A stretch of 64,000 bases of DNA from Apus apus. Lineage: Eukaryota > Chordata > Aves > Apodiformes > Apodidae. A program made the translations under genes and the position numbers. Position 1 is the stretch's first letter. Every line of letters begins with the position of its first letter. Below are positions 1 through 28,900 of this stretch, in pieces. The DNA lies in assembly GCF_020740795.1 (NCBI RefSeq), contig NC_067283.1, positions 39,483,659-39,547,658 of the forward strand, read 5' to 3'. Below the pieces are notes generated by a model. That model was given only the letters and a program-made list of their open reading frames with translations, was not told where the DNA came from and ran no database searches.

Positions 1-14895
<14,895 letters not shown>

Positions 14896-15530
14896 ATTGG
14901 ATTTTTGTCTAACTTGCGTTGTCTGTCTGTGATGGAAAGAGCTGCTTATGATTTTGAAGGGGTGGGGGGAGGGGGGGTGCTGGTAAAGAGTAGGGTATTT
15001 CTATAACAGATTTTATTCAGTCTTTTATTTCCTAAGATTTTGTTGTTGTAACTTAAGGTATCTTGCTACAGTAGACAGCTAGGATTGGGAATAGCATATT
15101 TTAAAGACTGTAATTAGTTCAGCAATATTAGCTCACATATAGTACCGAGAAGAATGTAAACTTCTTAGACTTCTTTGGTTTTCAGTTTGCTTGCAATATG
15201 TAAAAGATTAAAACAGCTTAATTTTGTACAGGTACATATGTTGACATTTATGTAAAAGTCCTTTCAAGACTCTACACACTGTTTTTGTTTTTTGTTTTGT
15301 TTTTGGTTTGGGGGGTTTATTTTGTTCTGGGTTAGGTTTCTTGGGGTTTTTTTTGTAAAAAGATGTTGGGATTGTTTTCCCCTATGGAGGGCACATTGGT
15401 ATTTAACAAATCCTTTTTAAAGGCTGTCATCTCATGATCTGTGATACGGAGAGGTGGATATATGGCCTCATATATGAAATGAGAAGTAGTTAATGTATTA
15501 TTTTATAAGCCAATCTATCTTTGTGAAAAG

Positions 15531-15536
15531 AATAAA
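15531..15536 (+). terminator. UBE2E1: Proximal polyadenylation signal AATAAA of UBE2E1
   Basis: AATAAAGGG lies 636 bases after the stop codon. It may give a slightly shorter transcript than the signal at 15670. Confidence 0.5.
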
Positions 15537-15669
15537 GGGTTTAATCAGGACTTATGGTAACCTGTAGTGAAATACCTTAAGCTGTTTAACTGTAAGGCGT
15601 GGAATAGGAGTCACTCAGTGGATTGGTTGTATGTTGTGGGCTACTTAAGTCTGCATTTGTTACTGTGCT

Positions 15670-15675
15670 AATAAA
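15670..15675 (+). terminator. UBE2E1: Distal polyadenylation signal AATAAA of UBE2E1
   Basis: AATAAA in TGTGCTAATAAAAAG is followed 9 bases later by a genomic A16 tract (15685-15700) and GAAGAAGAAAAAA. The 3'UTR length of about 790 bases is reasonable for this gene. The genomic A-run could cause mispriming in cDNA data. Confidence 0.7.
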
Positions 15676-15713
15676 AAGATGTTTAAAAAAAAAAAAAAAA
15701 GAAGAAGAAAAAA

Positions 15714-18700
15714 TTTCTGCCTAGTGCCTTGCTTTGTCATTTTGCCAGAACAGTGTCACCCAGTACGCTTTGAGGATTAAGGTATGGGTAAGGACAAGGG
15801 AGATCTGCAGGTGAATGCACTGACTGCTGCTATTTTGGGAAGACACTTCTAGACAAGCTACAGTGAATAACAGCTGAGACTTTTCAACTGTTTACTGTGT
15901 AAGTGTTGCACAGGCTGGCGTGGCCCATGACGAGGCAACCTGCCGCAGAGTCTCTGCTAGTTACTTTTTATATTAAGTTTTCACGGCATTGCTTTTTCAG
16001 GACTGGCACATTAATTGGAAATACTACTGAAAAAGTGTGAGAGATCTGGAAGGGAAACATGCAGGAGGTAAAACGAAGAAGCAATTTTCTTCATGGTTTT
16101 CTGATGGAGTGTTGTATTCCCACTTGGAAGAGGAGATGGAATCGTGACTTGGTAAGCTAGCAGAAGACACCTTAAAGGAGAGTAAAGGAGACTTAATCTG
16201 TAGATCCTTTAACTACCTACAAAGATTATCTCCTAGAGACATGTTGTTTACACTGAAGTGTGTGGCAACAGGGTAATTAGTTGTGGATGTGACATTTTTG
16301 ACCACTCCCTTAAGATAAAGGCCGGAAGTACAGATTCATTTTCACACAGCAAGTACTTCACCTTGCGACAATCTTCCGGGTGCACTGTGGTCATCTGTGC
16401 CCGTGGATTTGTTTTGATACTTTAAAATAAATTCTGTATCTATTTTATTTATATATTTCTCTTCCTAGCTATATATAGATCAAATCCAACTTGGTCTAGA
16501 GTAATCTGTTAATTAGACATACCCTTCCTTTGCTGAGTGATTGTAGGTAGTAGTACATTAGCCTCAGCTGCTAAACTTGCCTTCTTTTTGGACAACATAT
16601 GTTTGGTGTATGAGCTCTCTCAGCTGTTTGGCTCAGCCTAGGAAAACTATTGGCATGTAGGTACATCACACCAGGAGCATTTCTGGTAATCCCTTCCTCC
16701 TCCCCTCTTCGGAGTGAAGAGGTAGATGGCTTAATCTCGGTAGGTTTTTCTTGGCTCCTTGCTTCATGCTACCAGGACGTGCCAAATAAAACTATTGTAG
16801 CTGGCAGGGGGGGAGGGAGCTGATTTGTGGTGACTGATTTCTACAGTGTTTGTTTGGCAAGATAGAAGTTCAAGAGGAACAGAGAAAGGTGGTTAAACTT
16901 ACTGATATATTTTCCTACTTTGTGATAACTTTTCTCCATTATCTTGTGAAGAGACTGCCTAGCTGTGTAGTAGGTAAGTGATCCCAGTGACCTAGGAGAG
17001 GTTTCGAGTCAGTGGAATAGTAGGAACAAATTACGTGTTCTGCCCTTTAGCTACTACATTATACTCTGTACTTCACTCATTAACCCCATGTAAAACTGTA
17101 CTGCAGTGAGTTTCAGACTCAGTACCAGCCACTGTGTGTCGATTGTTTGTGGAGGAGATGCTCTATTTTCCATCACTTGTCAATAAAATACTATGGTACT
17201 TAGAAAAGACAATTTATATGAGTGCTTAAAAAGCATCAGAATAAGCTTAGGAAAGAAAACAGTGGATGGTGGTTGTTTATATGAATGCCCAAAATTATCT
17301 AAACTCTTTTCTAATGAATTTAACCAAATCAAAGATAACGTGTTTGCCTTTATGTAACTCTTTTAGAAAAATGGCTTTAGTCATTCAGAAGATCCCTTTT
17401 TAGCTTACCTTTCCTAAAACATTGTCAAGTCCTGAGTGTTCAGGGGAGCAAGTGAGCAAGCTGATCTCACACGGCTCTGGAATCCTACAGATGACATCAG
17501 TCTTGGTAGTGGAATAGGCACCAAGTCTGCTGGGTGCAGAACTGGGCAGGAACCACTTGCCTCTGTTCCTTCCATCTCCACATATTTTAAGTTAATTCTG
17601 ACTTAAGAACCTGCATTCCCCTTGGCTCAAGGGTCAGCATCAATGACAATGTGTCATTAGCAGAGGTCTTTGCTTATTGAGATTAACCCAAAGCTGAATC
17701 AGGTTCCTTCTGGAAGAAGGGTTCTGTAGAGCTGAAGAGGAGGAACATAACCAATTACTTGGTGAGAGGTTGCAGCAAGGAGGTGAACTGCTGCTGCTCT
17801 GAAGTCACCCTCACTTCAAGCATACAGGCAGACATGGAATCTTCTGGGTAGGGAGAAGCCTTTGAGTACACGTGTGTTTGGTAGGAAATGAGTGAGGAGG
17901 GAGTGTTCTGCAGCATCGCTGGGGACAATGACTATGGCTAGCCTGGCTGGGGAAGGTCATGCTATAGTGCTTACTCAGCTGCAGTGTTGCAATGGAAACA
18001 ATTGTATGTTTCTAGCAAGGAATTACAAGAGCTTGCTCATTCCTAATTGCTCTCTTATCTTACTCCTTGGTCACAGCAATCCAAACTACATTGAGCAAAG
18101 CACATAAACAGTTTCGTCTACCTTCATTATAAAGCTAGGAATACCTGCTTAATTTTAAGTGAATTGTACTGCTGCTCTGACATTAGTCATGCTAAAGGAC
18201 TTTTATTTGTCAGTATTCAGGAAGAGCATGCTATAAGCACACAGCTTAATCATGACAATTAGGCATATTTACTACTCAGCAGTTATGATATGACAGTGCA
18301 AATATTGCTTATGGTTTTGCTGATTCACAGTGAAATTCTCAAAATTACATTAGTTCAGTGGAAAATGAAGGAACTGGGGACTTGTTCACTCCCTCTCCTC
18401 ACTCGTGTCTTAAAATATAAAGAAAACCCAGTATCAATTTGTATAAGAGGTTGTTAGAGGCCAAAAGCTGGCCACTCTCTAGGAACAGCTGCTCGTTCTG
18501 TCCCTATATATCCAATTTTGTTTAGTTTACTGAAAAGCTGACCTAGGACAGCAGATTCCTGCAGCCCAGGTTTACCAGCATGGAGAGTCCAATACAGGAC
18601 GTACAGTTGTGCTCCTGCTTCTGGACAACGTGTGGCGTATTAAGACCAAGGCCATTTGTACAGGTATTTCTGGGCATTTGCCATAGGGCTGTTCCCAAAA

Positions 18701-19690
18701 GGCAGCCTCCTACACTCCCTAGCCCCCTCTCACTAAGTAATACAGCACTTGGCACCAGTTGTCATCTGGCCTGTAGCTTCGTGCCAAGGGCGGATTACTG
18801 CAGCTTGGTGGAATGGCTGGGTAGGAGTGTTGTGCAATAGACCCAGCAGAGCCCAGGCAGTGCCTCCTGCATGCAAAATTGCTTTGGATAATTTCTCAGT
18901 AAAATTATCACCTATGTGATTTGTACTGGACGTACTGGAACAAAACCACATACAGCTATGTTGTCCTTCAGGTTGCAGTTAAATGAATGAGCGCTCTGAG
19001 GGCTTTCTGGTTTGTACAAATAAATTCCTGAGCTGAAAGCACTGCTTGCCAGACTTTGTTGACAACCTTCATGTCAGGGTAGATCTGTTTTAGTATCTCC
19101 CACAAGATTTGTTTTGTTTTGTTTTGTTTTTTTCCCCAGGCACTAGCAGAACTTCAGTGGCTAAATCTGTTCCTCCTGCCCCAAAGCCCTCGTCTGCAAC
19201 AACACACTGACCTCAGCCTCCTGCAGCATCAAAAAACCCTGTGGCCATGTTTAAGGTCCAGGTAAAAGCACTGTTGCCATTTCCAATATATCCTTTCTCC
19301 AAATTGAATGCTTTATTACAGCTAGGACTATTTCTGACTAGAGGCTATAGATCTGCAGGGGGATTGCTTAATGATAAATTTGTTGATTTGTCTGTCAATA
19401 TGGCTGTATCCAGGCACAGTCAAAACCCCTGCTAGAGAGGAGTCCACCTGTCCCTCCCGCCTCCATAACCCTTGTTACAAGATAACTCTTCTCATTAAGT
19501 GCTTTTTAAGGCTTTAACCACCAGTGACTTTTTCAAGCCAAGTCCATGAGCAGGAAGGATACCTCTTGGCCATAAGCTTGCTGATTTTATTGCTGAATGA
19601 GATTATTGCTTTAAGTGAAACTGTGAGACGCAAATGGCACAAAAAGGACTTAGGCTGTGACCTGGCAGCAGCAGACAATGCTAAAGTAGC
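15714..19690. other. Convergent intergenic region / NKIRAS1 3' untranslated region
   Basis: UBE2E1 ends to the left and NKIRAS1 to the right, tail to tail. Minus-strand AATAAA candidates for the NKIRAS1 3' end are at 19586-19591, 19312-19317, 18202-18207 and 16444-16449; the sequence does not choose between them. Plus-strand AATAAA words also occur near 16427, 16788 and 17186. No coding exon or repeat family was recognised. Confidence 0.6.
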
Positions 19691-19930
19691 TTAATTATCA
19701 GAGTTATTCCCTTTGCTCTTCCTTCCAGGCAAGGGAAATGTTGATTTGTTCTGGGACTGGGAGAGTTTGCTAGCTAAGAAGGTGAAAGGCTCAAGCAGTG
19801 TTTTCCGATCTGTCACAGTCACTTCCCACAGTCTCACTTTCTCAGCCCTTGCCCATTGCTGTGCTGCTTCTGTTTCCACTTGTCTTTGGTCCAGGAGGTC
19901 AGTTTTGTTTCCCAAGACAATAACTGTTAC
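19691..19930 (-). CDS. NKIRAS1: NKIRAS1 terminal coding exon (residues 113-191)
   Basis: On the minus strand the acceptor TTTGTAG is followed by GTAACAGTTATT ([12 protein letters not shown]). The exon ends [11 protein letters not shown] with stop TAA (plus 19691-19693). It carries the NKxD guanine-binding motif. Confidence 0.97.
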   Translation of the reverse strand, partial: VTVIVLGNKTDLLDQRQVETEAAQQWARAEKVRLWEVTVTDRKTLLEPFTFLASKLSQSQNKSTFPLPGRKSKGNNSDN

Positions 19931-22900
19931 CTACAAACAAAAGGAAAGGGTGAGCTTGATAAAAGAAGCATCCACCACTCACAGTGCTTTAAAACAGCAG
20001 GCAAGTAAGTAGAAACACAGTTCAGATCTGTTCTTTAACTTAGCACTGGCACAAGGTAAGCTGTGTGTAGTTTGGAAGATCAGGGCCTGGGATCTGAATT
20101 AGCCTGGGAGCTGGTTTTAATCACAGGATACGCAGGACTTCCCCTTCTCCTCACAGCTCCACCCCACTTTCTGCCGCCCCCCTCCCCCCCCCTCCCGCCC
20201 CACGATTGCTTAAAGGGAAACTAACCAAAAGAGCCAAAGTTAAACAGCCCTATTCTGCATTTATTTGGCAACTGATCTGCCCTAGACAAAGGATAAGAGT
20301 ATTGACATCCGAGTAGGTCAGAGCAGTGGATGCTTGAGAGGTAAAAAAATGCATGGCAGCAGAGAAAGCCTGAGCCCTGCAGCTCTGGATTTTGCCCAGC
20401 TTGGTTTTTTCTCAAGTCCCAGCTGGCAATATACCCAAGGCCATCCCTGCCTTGCAGCCGGGGCAGGCTGCTGAGCAGTTGGGCTGTTAAACCCCTCTCC
20501 CAGCCCAGATGCCCGCTCCTACATGCACGAGAAGCCACTGGAGGGACCTAAGCATACAGTCCTCGGTCGCTGAACAGGCTGGATAAGCATCAACACCATC
20601 CTCAAGGAAGCAGTTTCAAGAGCAGCCAGTTAGTGACCAGAGCAGCCCAGCTCTATCAAGTCAGATCCTTAGCTGTAAGGATCAGTCAAGTGACTTCTGT
20701 GTCACTGTGACAGTACAGTGTGGCTGAGCTCGGTGGCCTGACTGGTACTTCAGTTCTGGGAAGTGCTGACAGTAGTGCTGAACACTTAAAGTCACTGCTC
20801 CTGCTTGTTTTAACCATTTTCTAAGAATGTTTTACCAGAATCAGCTTTTAGGGGAAAACAGCCCTATATTTATAGTTCAAGGTCCTTCATCAAACTCTGG
20901 TCTCATCTCTACGCTAGTGGTTTGACAAAGATCAAGTGACAAAGTCCTCTCTTGCTGATGATGTGGAGTTTTTACTGTGGCCACATCTGCTTGCTCTTCC
21001 CTGTTCATCAGGCTAACTCCAGGATGTCCTCTGGTTCTTTCCAGCTAGAGATGTTTGTCCTGTTCTGTGAGGTCTATAGCAGCCCACCCATGGTGCCTGG
21101 AAAAAAATGTTTTTCCCTCTGCAAGGGCTTTGAAAGAAGATACAATCTTCATATACATTTACTGCTTGCTTCAACTGAATTTTGCCTATGGTTAAGCTCT
21201 GTCAGTATGAGAGAACACATCCTCTATTTAGTATAAAATTTGGCCTGTCTTTAAGCTGTGTGCTGGATAGCCCCCACAGCAGTGGGCCAGTAGAAGCAAG
21301 GAAGCAGCCATCAGTCCCTTCTGTCATCTGTCACACAACAGTGGATTGTGCCACTCAGCAAGGTGAAGTTCTGCCAGATCAGAAGCACCATGAGTGGAGA
21401 TACATCCCTAATTTGGTTAAGGATGGATTCTAGCAGAACCCAAACTTTAAGCCTCCTGATGCTATCTTAAGATAGGACTCCTGATCTCACCTTCTACCCG
21501 CTTCAAAGAACATTTTATATGGACTAGAAACCAGAGGAGTAAAACTAATTTATCCAGCTTATTGTGGGCACTACTCTTTTGACTAGTTATCCTCAGTCAA
21601 AATCACAACTTTAAGTTCTCCCAGAGGAGAAGCAAGTTGGCTGTTTTCTAAAATACCTGCATGTAGCAAGAGAGAAAAGTTCTGGCAGGTAACATGGAGA
21701 GAGAGAGAGAGAGAGAGAGAGATCCTGTTGTGGCTGATTTCCCTCTCCTCAATACAATATGCTGTAAAGTAACAGATCAGGGCCCTCACAAAACACAGCA
21801 CTTGGGAAAAATTTCCTGCTCGTCCACCTTTCCTTGCCCTGCAGGGGAGTTGTGATTGACTCCTGTATCCCTCAAATAACGTGACAGCCTGTAGCTCACA
21901 CCAGCCCTACCAGCTACTAAACCTCTCCTGTGACTGCAAGTTCGGCTGCTGTCAAACTTGAAGCCTGCCTTCCTCCACCATCCTATGTGCTGTCAGTACT
22001 AAACAAATTACATTTTTGGTAAGTCTCACCCTACCATTATCCAATTAATTCTTCATGCCCTTTTTATTTTTTTAACAGCATGAACCAGACATTTGGAAAG
22101 CTGTAGGCTGAAGGGAAATTTAACATTTAACAGGGAAAACTACTTGAGAATATAAAGATACTGTAAGAAAAGCCATAATGCTAATGCCACATGCAAGTTA
22201 TATTTGTTTTGCTAAGCTGGAACACTGTCAGCTGAAAACACTAGCTGCTTTCTAAGGGAAAATAGAGCAGTCATTTCACACAATTGAATTGATTCAATAT
22301 GGTTGTTAAAATACATTAAAGCCGCTTTGCCAATTGACTAATGTCTGGGAGACCCATTGTCAATTACTCTAGTTTGTAAGTCATCAAGTGCATGAATACA
22401 AAACAAACAAAGATAATGCCCTTCGTTATATTTTTCTATGCACTTGACTTCCCATGTACAATATCTAAAAAAAACCCATATGAACTGCACTGCTGTAGAC
22501 CGTATGTTTTATTAGTCATAAGTGTCCTAGCTGGTGCATTCAGCTCACTGAGTTTTAGTTGTACTAGAGGAATTAAGGAGGAAAAAAAACCCGCATTCTT
22601 TTGCATGACCTGCATGGCATGTGAATTAGGCTTCCCCAGCATAAGAAAGCTTCCTTTTGCTGGATTGCCTAAGGCTGTGGGTACGTTAGTTTTCCTTTGT
22701 ATGAGAATTTTACAGAAACAAAAGATACGCTTTGCAACCTTAACTTCTTATCACTGATACACCGATTATCCAAGCAGATAAAGCACCATGCAGTTACCTC
22801 TTTTTTGTCTCTGAAGACGTCAATCTCCTTTTTGAGCAGTTCTACTCTCTGGAAAGCTTCGAGGCTGGTCACAGCGTACACCAGAACAAAGCCATCAGCG

Positions 22901-25900
22901 ACAGAGAAATAGTGTTTTGGCAATTCTACGCCCTCCTGCAGACCCCTGGTGTCATAAAGTCGTAACTGTTCCTTCACGCCTCGGTCTGTTTCCACCGAGG
23001 CCAAATACACATCTTCCATTGTGGCACCCTCTTCTAAGCCTGTTTTAAAACAAGCAAGCAAGTTCAACTGGTGTAAGTACAACACCACCGTAAGAATTAT
23101 TTGCAATACAGCCGAATTTTACCCCACAATAGCTTTCAGTGCATGTTTTCCAGCATGACTTGACCTGGACTCAACCTTGCCTGACACCCCCATGAATGGC
23201 TGTATTCACAGATCACCACACCAGCTATTTACAATGCAGAGGCACTGCGTAAATACAGCCATCTAATATATGAGCACATGATTATGTATGTAAAATTAAT
23301 CTATACAACATGCACTTTCAGGACAGGATAAGATATACCGCTCTTCCCCCAGGTTTCCAAAACTCCAGCCACCCAGGTTATCAGTTCTGTGCCAAACATG
23401 CTGCAAGCAGGCCTGCCCAAACATACCCTTTTGGAATAACAGCCAAGGAATGCCAGATAGTCAAGTACTAACATCTTGAGCCTACTTCTTTGCTTCATAC
23501 CAAGCTGGATCATATGGCAAAAGTAGAAGCCAAAAGAATAATTCTGGAAATGAATGTGTATTGGTGGTACAACTAACCAATAAGTGAAATCAAGCCAGAA
23601 AGGGAAGGGGACGTTTGCATGCAAGAGAAGTTGCATGCTATATTTACTCAAATACACAGTGAGCTTCTTCCATCCCTTAGGGATTTAAAATGACTCATAT
23701 TTGCTAATAGGAACAAGCTCATTTACTGCAAGGTAAGAGCATGCACAAGGTAACAAACTTTCATGTATGTATCACCTGCTCCATGGTAACTATCTGTGTA
23801 CTGGCTCTCCTGTCTTCCTCCCCCCATGGTAAATGTGAGGCAATTCAAGGCAGCTTACTTTGAACTAATTAAAATTATTTTTTTCCAAAGTAAAACCTAA
23901 AAACACATAGATCACCTTAGCTTTGTGTTCCCCCTGGATGCTGGTGCATAAAAAGGTTACAGATCCTTACAAAATATGCAACTAAGCTATGGTGTAGCTG
24001 GGCCACTTTCAGAGTCAGTTTTAAGCATTCATATAAACCCCCTACAATCCACGTTTTTGCCTCCACTGCACTCCTAGATACATGAATTGTTTGCTGTTGG
24101 AGGGTACAATAATGAGCGTTATTCTCTGTCTGCCAAAAAGGGACATATTAGTGCATTGTTTAAGAAAACACGAGGAATTATCTGGCCTGTGAAAATAAGG
24201 ATTTTGCTATATTCAGTGACACTATTCAAAATACTTCACATTGACAACAAGCTAAAGCATTCCACCCACGCGGATGGTTTCCCATGATGTATGCAGCATT
24301 CCTATACAGGAAAGTGGCACAAGCTGTTCTTTTTGCCTCTCTCCATGCAGTCTTCATAGATCAAACTCTTATTAGGTTTGCAACAAATTAATTTTTCTTG
24401 CCTCCAAATATAGCCATGCTAATGTGCAGAAGCAAAACTAAGAGGAGAAGGACAAAACAAAGGTTAATGAAAAGGAAGCACAAACATGTTTCTAGTGGTT
24501 GGAGAATGTGTTACAAGGGCGTTTTTAAAGACTGGAGTAGATAACAGAGCCCTTTCTGAATACAGCACTGTATTTTTTTCTTGCTCTGCCTCATTGCACT
24601 GTACAGAGAGGTCAAGGGAATATCTAGCATCAGTAAATACTGCTGTGGCAAGAAGGAATGCACCGTAAGTACCTAAGTTTTCTTTTTAGAAAGCAATGAA
24701 TAATCTTGGACAGGGTTTTAACATCTAAATGTTGCCCTGTAATTCAACAGTCTAATATATCCACGTTCTCCTATGACAGCTTCTTCCTGATGGTATTAAA
24801 AGTAACAGTGCAAATTATGTCTTTTAACATCCTACTTAAAAATGAAGAGGAAAAATGAAGATCTGGGAGTTAAGTCAGCAGAATATAGCAACAAATTTTG
24901 ATGTGAAATGGGAGGGGACACTTTGGAGGGAAATGGAATTCATGCATCAGTATCCAATTTGAGAGCTGAAATTTCACATACAATGGGGGAGGTAGTATAC
25001 TGAAGCAAACACAGGTAATTTTCAGACATTCCTATGTCACTTTATTCTGGGCCCTGCTTCCAAAGCCCAGACCATATGTTAGCCACATCTTGCTGGCAAC
25101 AAGAATTACATTTTTTGTTAGCACCACCCCTTTCACCCACTTTCCCAGTCTTATTCAAACGTGTGTCGGGCAAGTTGTTGTACGAGCAACAAAACTACTC
25201 AGGAAAACCCAGTGTCCTAGGAAGTTGTCTGGCACCATCCCATCCTCCCTGTCACAAGGATGCTACCTGGGGGGGGGGGGGCAAGGGCAGCTGGCACTGG
25301 GAGCGCTGCCCTGTAGACTGCTGCTAGCTTGAGTAGGTTCTCCTTGGAGGAGAGCATTACCATGGGCCTTTTCTCTCTCTCCTGCTAGCAGTTTTTCTAA
25401 ATTTACAGGAACATATTTTGATATATCTATGGCTGTGACACAGATGGATGGGTAGATGGAGCCAGCTTTCAGGTTCAGAAACCATAGGGGCAAAGGAAAG
25501 GAGAACAAAGAAGACAATAAACAATCTCATAGTTTCTTTGCAAACTAAAGGTGAAAAAAAGTTAGGGAGGGAAAAGAGGAACAGACAGGAGATTTATGCC
25601 ATTCTCTAACATGTACTTAGCTGGTGCAAGTCTTGGGAGAGGCAGAAAGGTCTTTGCCTGTGTTACCCACTGCTGCCACAGAGGAACTGCAAGAGGAAGC
25701 CTCAGTCATAAATTGGGTGGTGTTTCAACCCTTGGTGGTTTCCCATTGAGAAAAGAGGCTCGATTTTCTAGTGAATACTGCACACTCAGACTAGACAAGG
25801 CAGAGATATTGCAAATATCAAAATAAAGAAAAGTTTCAGAATGGATGGAATTTCAGAAGTTCCCAAGTGACTCTCAAACATAAATGCAATACAAAATTTG

Positions 25901-28900
25901 TATCTTACTGAGTACTTCTGAAGATCTCCTATGCAATCTGTCCTTCCCTCCTTCCAGTGGGAATTTAGCAAAGAGCTCCTAAAGTCTGATACTCCTTGTG
26001 TTTGTAAACTGTGGGATAACAGGCTTTGCTTACTTAGATCTCAAATGTCAGCATATCAGAGGATCTTTGACTGGGAGAAGAGCTGGACAGGCCTTAAGCA
26101 GGAGCTGGTCTATTTAGATTTAGCTTCTGTTTAAGTACTGGTCCCACCAAATAGTAACCACAGTGGTAACCCGTAGTTGCCTACATTCAGCTCCTTTTTC
26201 ATCTATTTCTAAAATACAAAGCTGACTACAGCTCTATCAAAAGGTAGTTTTGATTTAAGAAACAAAGATACAAGGATGCACAATTTGGTTAATTAGCCTG
26301 CACATCTTCAGAGCTGTGAAAGTCAAACCCCCAGCTCCCTCCAGCTGAGACCAAGTGAGGCAAATGCTTTCATTATGGGTTCTACCACGATAATGCGTGG
26401 TGTTTACATTCCCTGCTAGTAAGATGATTTGAAGTAGCTGCTTATGAATAACTGACCATACTGGCTATTTGCACAACCAGGAGGCAAAGATAAGGAAAAT
26501 AGTGTTTCCTATCTCCTCCTGTTCATCTGATAAGCTTTACCCATAGGTTGAGGGGCCAGAGATGTTTTAATCATTCTTTCTGCACCATCACTGAATGGGA
26601 ACACTGTCTAAGGAAAAGTACCTATCCTCTTTACAGACATGTCCCTTGTTGAAGTTAAGCCATCAACTCGCCCGTTAGCCCTTTCAAGAGAGCTCAGGCC
26701 AAGCATTGCCAGGTACCACAGGTGTTTAGTGAGACAAACTTCTGCTGCCAGTCAAGGACCCATTTAATGACCTAGAAGAAAAGACTGGGCTCTCTTTCTT
26801 AGGAGAGCAAGAGAGATGGAGGACTTGGACAAACACAACATTTAAGCCACAAAAAGAGAGATCAACCCCAGCACCAAGGCAACCATAGACATACGTGCAA
26901 GTCTTAACCATTTGGCCTGACCTATGGCAATACAGTGCCTACAAGACTCAGAGCTAAACCTGCACCCACTTCAAATGCCATCTTTCAGATTCTGTCCGAT
27001 TCCTTGTATCAGTTTAGCCAGAGGTTACCATGCATGTACATGAATTTATGTGGCTCTGACAGCATCTCTCATCTTTTTGCCCTCTCCTTTCTTATCCAAG
27101 GCAAACAGCCCCTCTTGCAGTTTGAAAGCCTAGCACAAAGCCCAATACCATATGTTGTTGCTCACATGCTCCAGCAACACAAATACTCCTTTTGGGGAAG
27201 TATTCCTGCCTCCCGAGTACTTTTTTCCTCTTTGACCTCAAGCAATCTTAGTGCCTTTGCAGCAGTGCTGGCTGCTGACCATGTAAGTAATGGCAGCACT
27301 TAGGAATTTCACCCATGACAAGCCAGGGAGAGCTGAAGATGCATGTGTTTCTAGGAAAAGAAAGACAGCACAACTGGGTTTACAGCACCATCACCAAGCA
27401 CACAGCCGGGAGTGTGGGCTCAGAGCCAAGGGCTTTATATAGCAGCGTGAAACCTCCAAGGACACTAATCACTTCCCTGATAGCAACTGTGCCACCACTC
27501 CTTTTTACAGGAAAGTCAACAGGAGGCACATGAGCATATACATAGACTCAAAGCTAACGTACAGCCAGGAGGAGACCCCCATGTCAGTGGCTGGGACAAC
27601 TGAAAGAATGGCACCAGACCTTGTGCTCTGAGCCTGCAACCAAGTTCGAGCATGCCTCTTGTCAGTAGGAGGATGTGAATGCCGTCAGGAATGGAAAGAC
27701 TCCATGCGTTGGCTTAGAAGTCCTCCCCACAGTTCCCCATCCCTCGGACCAGCCACAGGGCTGCTCCTGACGTCAGTCAGGAAGCACAGGTTTTGAAACA
27801 GCTTGTGTCCATGTTGCCATACTTGGTGAGCTGCCTTGCTAGTTGGCTTTGAACAAACAGGCTTTCAGCAAACACACTAGTCCTTTTCACCTCCTGCCAA
27901 AAAGGCCAGAGGCCAAGACGTACACCTCAGTTTTCTGGAGATCACAAGTTTTAGGAACCGAGGGCTGAGATTCAGTAATCATGTTTACAGCTTGGAGGGG
28001 CCACCCTTGCTATGGTAGGACTAGCAGCGGGTCTGTGCAGTTTAAAGCCACTCAGCTGAGGAGCGATGAAGGACTCGCCAGTTCTCAAACTCTGTCCTTG
28101 TCCAGGAAGACCCTCACTGTGGTGTCCTGCCTCCACAGTTTGAGGGTTAAATCAACAGAGATTGGAGCAGCAGCTAAATCTCTTCTGGGAACCGTTTTCA
28201 CCATACTTCAGGCACCCTCTCTGTCCGTGGGCTGAGGAAGAGGCAGGGGGAATGGTGGCCACTCAGTGGGATTGCCAGAAACACCAACTTATCAGTCCAT
28301 CCCCCAGACTGCTTGTCGGACACGTGGGTGCTATCAAAAGCACTACAAAAGGGTAAATTTCAACTAGCTATGAAGAAGACATTTCTTACAATGAGGGTGG
28401 TGAAACACTGGAACGGGTTGCCCAGAGAGGTGGTAGATGCCCCATCCCTCGAAACATTCCAGGTCAAGTTGGACAGAGCTCTGAACAACCTGATCTAGTC
28501 AAAGATGTCCCTGCTTACTGCAGGGGGGTTGGACTAGATGACCTTCAAAAATCCCTTGCAACCCAAACTCTTCTACAATTCTATGAAAATCATATAAAAT
28601 GGGAGACTATGTTCTTCCTTCTCCCCTTGCATACACACATATACACCCCCAATATCAGCTGCTCCCTCCCTTTACTGTTAGCTCAAAAAACATAAGAGCA
28701 GAGCTGCAGGAAAGGAAAAATGATGTTTTTGAGTGAAGAGGGGGAAAGACTGCATTGCACAATGGCTGAGCTGGAGTGGAGGGTTTGGTAGCACACCTGC
28801 AGCTAAACCCTGGACACGAGGCCTCCCTCTGTTTATGTCAGTATCTGTGACGTTGTATAATCATGTACATGGCTGGTTCCATAAATAGCTCCTCTGATCA

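Larger units (their letters stand above)
14896..15690 (+). other. UBE2E1: UBE2E1 3' untranslated region
   Basis: This is the sequence from the stop codon to the predicted cleavage site. It is T- and G-rich, with long T-runs around 15280-15360. Two AATAAA signals lie near its end, at 15531-15536 and 15670-15675. Confidence 0.8.

Noticed and set aside
27640-27660. tRNA B-box-like GTTCGAG
   Set aside because: There is no A-box or cloverleaf at the right distance.
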